A stretch of DNA of 5,814 bases from Planctomycetota bacterium. GTDB lineage: Bacteria > Planctomycetota > Planctomycetia > Isosphaerales > Isosphaeraceae. Positions 1 to 5,000 of this stretch are shown here, piece after piece. Positions within the stretch are counted from its first letter, which is position 1. Every line of letters starts with the position of its first letter. Position numbers and translations under genes: made by a program. Under the pieces are notes generated by a model. That model had not been told where the DNA came from. It ran no database searches and worked only from the letters and a program-made list of their open reading frames with translations. The stretch is taken from positions 1 to 5,814 of the forward strand of contig JAKBCQ010000214.1 of assembly GCA_021807585.1 (NCBI GenBank), read 5' to 3'.

Positions 1-206
1 CATGGATTTAAGACGACGACGACCGCGGATCGAAGGTGTTCTTATGAGGGATTTCGCGAGGATCGAGTCGATCGTCGCGATCGATATTGTGACGTCTTAA
101 CGCCGGCCCGCGTTGACGGAGATCGCGCGTTGGGCTAAGGTTGCGGCCCATCGGTTCACGGCCGGGCGCGGAATGGAATTCGCGCGGTCGCGGCGCCGCC
201 GGATTC
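1..206. other. Leading stretch with no supported gene
   Basis: Nothing here reads as a convincing protein. Two plus-strand frames are open from the left edge: one stops at TAA 98-100 (32 codons from an ATG at position 2) and one stops at TAA 136-138. Either could be the tail of a gene starting outside the window, but both translations are Arg/Asp-rich and show no recognisable motif. The long minus-strand frame across this region runs deep into kdsD and looks like its antisense shadow. Two CGATCG palindromes lie at 69-74 and 78-83. The region most likely serves as the upstream leader of the kdsD gene. Confidence 0.5.
113..141 (+). promoter_or_regulatory. Candidate sigma70-type promoter for kdsD
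   Basis: TTGACG at 113-118 matches the -35 consensus TTGACA at five of six positions. After a 17-base spacer comes TAAGGT at 136-141, which keeps the three most conserved -10 positions (first T, second A, last T) but misses the middle three. Transcription would start near 148 and leave a leader of about 70 bases before the kdsD ATG at 219. The spacing is ideal but the -10 box is poor, and planctomycete promoters are not well characterised, so this is only a candidate. Confidence 0.3.
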
Positions 207-214
207 GAGGGGGG
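207..214 (+). promoter_or_regulatory. Ribosome binding site of kdsD
   Basis: GAGGGGGG lies 4 bases before the ATG at 219, with its GAGG core 8 bases away. It decides the start: the open frame extends upstream to 141, but the extra 26 residues are Arg/Gly-rich and resemble no part of KdsD, whereas the ATG at 219 gives the expected family N-terminus. Confidence 0.6.
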
Positions 215-218
215 TGCG

Positions 219-1265
219 ATGCCCATTTTGACCGACGCCAGGGAGGGCTTCGAGGTCCAAACCGACCTCGAGGGGTTGGCTTTCGCGCGCCGAGTGCTGG
301 CGATCGAAGCCGAGGCGCTCGAACGAGTTCGGCGCAAATTGGACGGGTCGATCACGCTCGCAGCCGAAAGGATCGCAAGGTGCCGCGGCAAGGTGATCGT
401 CACAGGCATGGGGAAGGCTGGGCTCGTCGGCCAGAAGATGGCCGCGACGCTCGCTTCGACGGGTACACCGGCGTTCACGCTTCATCCCGCCGAAGCCGTG
501 CACGGCGACCTGGGACGCGTTCGCGGCGGTGATATCGTCGTCGCTCTGTCGCAAAGCGGCGAAACCGAAGAGGTGCTGCGGCTTGTGCCCGCCATCCGCA
601 ACCTTGGAGCGAGCCTGTTCGCCGTCACCGAACGCAAAACGAGTTCGCTCGGTTCGGCGTCGGACATTTGTATTGAATTGGGACCGATCGAGGAGGCGTG
701 TCCGCTCGGGCTGGCGCCTTCGGCGAGCTCGACGGCGCTGATGGCGGTGGGAGACGCGCTCGCTTTGCTCGTCAGTCGCATCAAGGGATTTAGCGCCGAT
801 GAATTCGCGCTTTATCATCCCGGCGGCAGTTTGGGGAGGAAGTTGGAGCGGGTCGACGAGGTGATGCGGACGGGGCTCCAAGTGCGCACGGCGCGGCTCG
901 ACGAAACCGTCCGCGCCGTGTTTAGCCGCATGGGGGGGCCGATCCGACGCTCGGGGGCGGTTTTGATCGTCGACGACGCGGGCAAGCTCGCGGGGATTTT
1001 TACCGATAGCGATCTGGCTCGATTATTTGAGCGGCATAAAGAGGCATGGCTCGATCGACCGATCGCCGAATCGATGTCGCGCGAGCCCGTGCGAATCGGC
1101 GTCGGGAGCAGCGTCGCCGACGCGGTTGAGGCGCTCAAATCGCGCAAGTTGAGCGAACTTCCCGTCGTCGATTCCGACGATCGACCCGTCGGATTGATCG
1201 ATCTGACCGATCTGATCGATCTCGTACCCGTCGACCCCGAGCTGGAAGTATCGACCGACGAGTGA
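219..1265 (+). CDS. kdsD: D-arabinose 5-phosphate isomerase (KpsF/GutQ family)
   Basis: The protein has 348 residues; E. coli KdsD has 328. The enzyme interconverts D-ribulose 5-phosphate and D-arabinose 5-phosphate in the cytoplasm, the first step of Kdo synthesis for LPS. An N-terminal SIS domain (about residues 35-190) contains GMGKAG (63-68), HPAEAVHGDLG (89-99), SQSGETEE (111-118) and EEACPLGLAPS (158-168), followed by the family signature FALYHPGGSLGRKL (196-209). By alignment from memory with E. coli KdsD, the catalytic residues K59, H88, E111 and H193 correspond to K66, H95, E118 and H200, all present. Two CBS domains follow: about 212-272, with GIFTDSDLARLF, and about 280-337, with ELPVVD and GLIDLTDLIDL. 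The product should therefore be active. It is followed by kdsC after an 81-base gap, matching the pathway partner order in E. coli. GutQ and KpsF are paralogues with the same reaction; linkage to kdsC favours the LPS role. Confidence 0.95.
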   Translation: MPILTDAREGFEVQTDLEGLAFARRVLAIEAEALERVRRKLDGSITLAAERIARCRGKVIVTGMGKAGLVGQKMAATLASTGTPAFTLHPAEAVHGDLGRVRGGDIVVALSQSGETEEVLRLVPAIRNLGASLFAVTERKTSSLGSASDICIELGPIEEACPLGLAPSASSTALMAVGDALALLVSRIKGFSADEFALYHPGGSLGRKLERVDEVMRTGLQVRTARLDETVRAVFSRMGGPIRRSGAVLIVDDAGKLAGIFTDSDLARLFERHKEAWLDRPIAESMSREPVRIGVGSSVADAVEALKSRKLSELPVVDSDDRPVGLIDLTDLIDLVPVDPELEVSTDE

Positions 1266-1287
1266 GAACGTTCGATCACCGAACCCA

Positions 1288-1315
1288 TCGTTAGTGCATC
1301 TCATTTTTACATAAT
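1288..1315 (+). promoter_or_regulatory. Weak candidate internal promoter before kdsC
   Basis: The kdsD-kdsC gap is noticeably AT-rich compared with its surroundings. CATAAT at 1310-1315 matches the -10 consensus at five of six positions. The best -35 partner, TCGTTA at 1288-1293 with a 16-base spacer, matches only three of six. A start near 1322 would leave a leader of about 25 bases to the kdsC GTG at 1347. It could allow kdsC and the giant downstream gene to be expressed separately from kdsD. No terminator hairpin is seen in the gap, so read-through from kdsD is also expected. Confidence 0.22.
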
Positions 1316-1329
1316 CTAACAAGATGATT

Positions 1330-1335
1330 AAGGAG
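1330..1335 (+). promoter_or_regulatory. Ribosome binding site of kdsC
   Basis: AAGGAG is a strong Shine-Dalgarno sequence, 11 bases before the GTG at 1347. The frame also contains a GTG at 1335, but that codon overlaps the AAGGAG itself and has no separate site upstream. The later GTG is therefore preferred, although the spacing is at the long end of normal. Confidence 0.6.
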
Positions 1336-1346
1336 TGAATACAGTC

Positions 1347-1943
1347 GTGTTTGATCGTCCCCCCGCGACCGATTTGTCGACGCTTTCGCCGCGTTTGATT
1401 GAGCGGTGCGGCGTGATCGAGCTATTGGTTCTCGACGTCGACGGCGTGCTGACCGACGGGTCGATTGTGATCGACGATCGGGGGATTGAGATCAAGCGAT
1501 TTCACGTGCGCGACGGCGGGGGGATCGCGGCGTGGCTGAAGGCCGGCAAGCGGATCGCGATTTTATCGGCGAGGCGTTCGGCGGCGGTCGAAGTCCGTTG
1601 TCGCGAGCTCGGCGTCGAGACGGTGATCCAGGGCGCCGATGATAAGAGGGGGGCGATCGTGGGGCAGTCGCGAGCCGTCGGATTCGCGGCCGATCGGGTC
1701 TGCTTTATGGGAGACGACCTCGCCGATCTCGGCGCTTTGGAATGGAGCGGGCTGGCGATTTGTCCCGCCGACGCCGCGGCCGAAGCGATCGCGACGGCTG
1801 ATTATGTGACGCGACTTGCGGGAGGACGTGGGGCGGTTCGCGAGGCGATCGAGCTGATCCTGCGCGTTCAGGGGCTTTGGGACGCGATCGTCGCGGGGTA
1901 TCGCTCGCCGCGCGGGGGGGAGGCTTTCCCCGACGGCTCATAA
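1347..1943 (+). CDS. kdsC: 3-deoxy-D-manno-octulosonate 8-phosphate phosphatase (KdsC, HAD superfamily)
   Basis: The protein has 198 residues from GTG 1347; E. coli KdsC has 188. It hydrolyses Kdo-8-phosphate to free Kdo and phosphate, the third step of the Kdo branch of LPS synthesis, in the cytoplasm. All HAD motifs are intact: motif I LDVDGVLTDG (29-38, nucleophile D30 and D32), motif II ILSARRS (72-78), motif III lysine in GADDKRGA (K100), and motif IV GDDLADL (122-128, Mg-binding D123, D124, D127). The segment IEIKRFHVRDGGGI (47-60) and the C-terminal GGRGAVREAIELIL are typical of KdsC, a capless HAD enzyme that works as a tetramer. Motif II has Ala where many homologues have Gly (LSGR), a mild change. 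About 25 residues precede motif I, somewhat more than usual. Position between kdsD and an LptC/LptA-like gene supports the Kdo role over a related sialic-acid-type phosphatase. A run of seven G at 1914-1920 lies just before the stop. Confidence 0.93.
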   Translation: MFDRPPATDLSTLSPRLIERCGVIELLVLDVDGVLTDGSIVIDDRGIEIKRFHVRDGGGIAAWLKAGKRIAILSARRSAAVEVRCRELGVETVIQGADDKRGAIVGQSRAVGFAADRVCFMGDDLADLGALEWSGLAICPADAAAEAIATADYVTRLAGGRGAVREAIELILRVQGLWDAIVAGYRSPRGGEAFPDGS

Positions 1944-2007
1944 TATTGATCATTGATTAAGAAGAGAATGAGTTGATTTGATCGAATCGGCGCGGCGGGA
2001 ATTCAAG

Positions 2008-5000
2008 GTGTTGAAGAAGCTCGTCAAGACCGCGACGGCCTTTGTGATCCTCACGGGTCTGTGTTTGGGCTATGTCCGCGCGTTTCACGCGCTTACGATC
2101 TGGGTCGGCGCCGAAGCGCCGGTGTTGCTTGGCGAGAGTGTGGGGGAGACGCGAAAGTCGCCGACGGCGATCCAGAAGATCGAGCTGGCGCGGTCGATCT
2201 TCGGCGTCGATCATTGGACCGCCGATCCCGATTTACCGATTTGTTATTATTATGTGGATCGTGGTTATTGGCTTTACGCCGAGAAGATGGAACGATTAAA
2301 AAAAGGTGAACAAATACGCCTCACTCCGTTCGCGATGATTCTTCGATCGCGCGACGGCAAGAAGATTCAGACGCTGACGTCGGACGTCGCGATCATCGAT
2401 CTCGATCATCCGATCGGCGTCGCGAATCGGCCCGGGGAGTCTCCCGGGCATGTCGTCCACGCGAAGTTCGAGGGGAACGTGCGGGTTCGCGACACCAAGG
2501 GAACGACGAATCCCAAAGACGATTTTCGCGTCGGTCCGATCGATTGGGTTGAATTCGACGATCGCAAGCTGTGGCTCATCACCGATTCTCCGACATTGGT
2601 CGAGAACGGAATCGACGAGTATCAGGAGACGCGCGCCACATCGAAACACGGGTTTCGGATCGATCTTCGACCCAACGATCCCGCTCCGGCGCGGCCCGGC
2701 TCGCCCGCGAGCGCGCGGACGAGCGGTTCGGGTTTCAGCGGCGCACGAACGATCACGTTATTTAAAGACGTTGATGTTTATATGAACAACGTCGGTTCAT
2801 CGGGGATGATGGCGGGGAAATCGCGCGACCCGTCGAGCGAGACGGTTCCGCTCCGGATTCGCTGCGTGCGGTGGATGCGGATCGATCTTCCCAAGCCGCG
2901 AGACGCCGACCCGAAGCTCGTCGGCCCGCCGACCCCGGCCGATCCGACGATCGTCGAATTCGTCCGCGACGTCGAGGTGCAGCGGGGTCGAACCGAGATC
3001 GATCAACTTAATAGTGATAACTTGATCGCTTATCTTTATCCTCCCGATCCCGCCGACGAAGCGATCGAATCCGCCAAGGCCGAGAAGCCCGGCGAGACCG
3101 CGGCGCAGCGGGTCGAATCGAAGTCGCCCAAAACCGCGGCGCAGCGGGTCGAATCGAAGTCGACCAAAACCGCGGCCAAAGACGTCGAGGGGGAGACGCC
3201 CCGACCCGCTTCTTCGGGGTCGATGGGGAATTTGAGGTTGAAGTGGGCGAAGGCGACGGGGCACGCGGTTTGGCTGCAATCGCAGGCGCAGGGACTGGTG
3301 GCGCGGGGGAACGAGTTGATCTTTGAAAAACCGGGATTCGGGGCTCCCGATAAAACGTACTTCCGAGCCGACGCCTCTTCGACGCTCAAAATCGTGAAAA
3401 CCGATCGCGACGACGACGGTAACACAACGGCAATTAATGATATTCGCACTAAAGATGTAACAATATATGACGACGGCAAGCCGGGAGGACCGTCGTCGAT
3501 GATCGCCCGGGGGCCGGGGATTATGGAGACGCGACCCGACCGCGACAAGCCGATCGAACGGACGATCGAATGGCGCGAACGGTTGGTGATGAGGCCCGAG
3601 ATCGTCGCCGCGGGCGCTCCGACCGTTACGCCCAAGACGCTCAAACGGTTCACGCTGACGGGATCGCCCAAAGTCTTCGACGTCGAACGAGGGTCGCTCT
3701 CGGCACGCACCACGATCGTCGCCTGGCTCGAACCCAAAATCGATCCCGCGGCGACTGAACGATCGACTTCCCCCTCGGCCGATTCTAAATCAAAAGTTAC
3801 GAAATCGAACACAAATGCGCGCGTAGATTCCGCCTCCGATCCGGGATCGACCGATACCGATCGATCGAACCAAATATCGAGCCCCAACGATTCCAACGAA
3901 AGCTTGGAACCGGCTCGATCGAAGAAAGCGGTTCCATCAAAAGAGAAAAAGGCGAAATCCTCTCGATCGAAAGCGGCGAAGAAGAACGATCCCGCGGAAT
4001 CGAGCGGGTATCGACTCGTCAAGATGGAGGCGGTCGACGACGTTCGTCTGACCGCTCCGAGCCGCGATCTCGAAGCCTCCGAGAAGTTGATCGTCCGATT
4101 CGTCGAGCCTCCCGCGAGCTCGAAGCCGGCGCTGGTGGAGATCGAAGGCGCCACGACTTCGACGAAACGGGCCGAGGAGACGTCCGTCGCAGCGAACGCC
4201 GAAGCGGCGGCTTTGGCGCCGAAGGACGACGGCGATCCGAAATTGAAGACCGACATGAAGGAAGCCGACGCGACGAAGCCCGAGGCGCCCAAACCCGTTG
4301 CGATCCGCGCCAAGGCTCGGCTGGTTTACGCCGAAGTTCTCCAGGAATCGGGGTCGGATACGAGTTCGATCCAGCTCGCACGGCTCCGCGGCGGCGTCGA
4401 GGTTCACCAGGCGCCCGAGGCGGGGAAAACGAAGGGGAACGACGTCCGAGGCGAGGCGATCGACGTCATGAACCAGGGAACCGTCGAGAAGTCCGATCCT
4501 CCTGGGGAACGTCAAGGCGATTCCAAACGCCCCGAACGCGGCGGCGATTCTAAACAAAAGGATAAGAAAGAGCAAAGTCAGGCGCTCATGAAATTCTTTG
4601 TGAGTCGGTTCGACCCCGCGGTCAAACCCGATTCCAAGATTCCGCGGGCGCGAGTCGATACGAGCGACGACCGTCATCTGGAGGGGGATCTGATCGTCGT
4701 CGATCAGAAGGCGAACACGCTCGTCGTTCCAGGCCCCGGAAAGCTCGAGATGACGACCGAGAACGACCCGTTCGCCGCTCCCACCGCGGAACAAAAGGCG
4801 AGCGAGGCCGCGTCGACCGCGAAACGATCCGCCGATTCCGGTGATCAACCCGCGACGTCGTCGAATCGATCGGCGCGAGTCGCGGGGAATTCGGATCGCG
4901 CCGATGCGAGAAACAATCAAAATTCAACAATAAAAGATACCAAGATCTCTAAGAATAAAGAGACCGCGACCGATTCGACGTCGTCCAAGAAACCCAAGAA

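Noticed and set aside
8..478. Minus-strand frame of 156 codons across the kdsD start
   Set aside because: Its translation mirrors the kdsD coding region and has no recognisable motif; the plus-strand SIS domain with all active-site residues is clearly the real gene.
1195..1222. Direct repeat TGATCGATCT twice, 18 bases apart
   Set aside because: It encodes LIDLTDLIDL, a normal ending of a CBS domain in KdsD. The similarity arises from repeated Ile-Asp-Leu codons.
1944..2007. Possible terminator or promoter between kdsC and the giant ORF
   Set aside because: Only a short TGATCA palindrome is present; there is no GC-rich stem followed by T residues and no paired -35/-10 boxes, so the genes are probably co-transcribed.
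2431..2448. Inverted repeat CCCGGG-GAGTCT-CCCGGG, possible hairpin
   Set aside because: It lies within the coding sequence for residues PGESPG of the giant ORF, with no T-run and no gene boundary, so it is not a terminator. It can be explained by repeated Pro-Gly codons.
3036..4313. Minus-strand open frame of 425 codons (and the 327-codon one at 3937-4920)
   Set aside because: Both lie antisense to the giant plus-strand gene. Their Ser/Phe/Ala/Asp-rich and Arg-rich translations show no domain pattern. The codon bias of the plus-strand gene rarely produces stops on the opposite strand, which explains their length.
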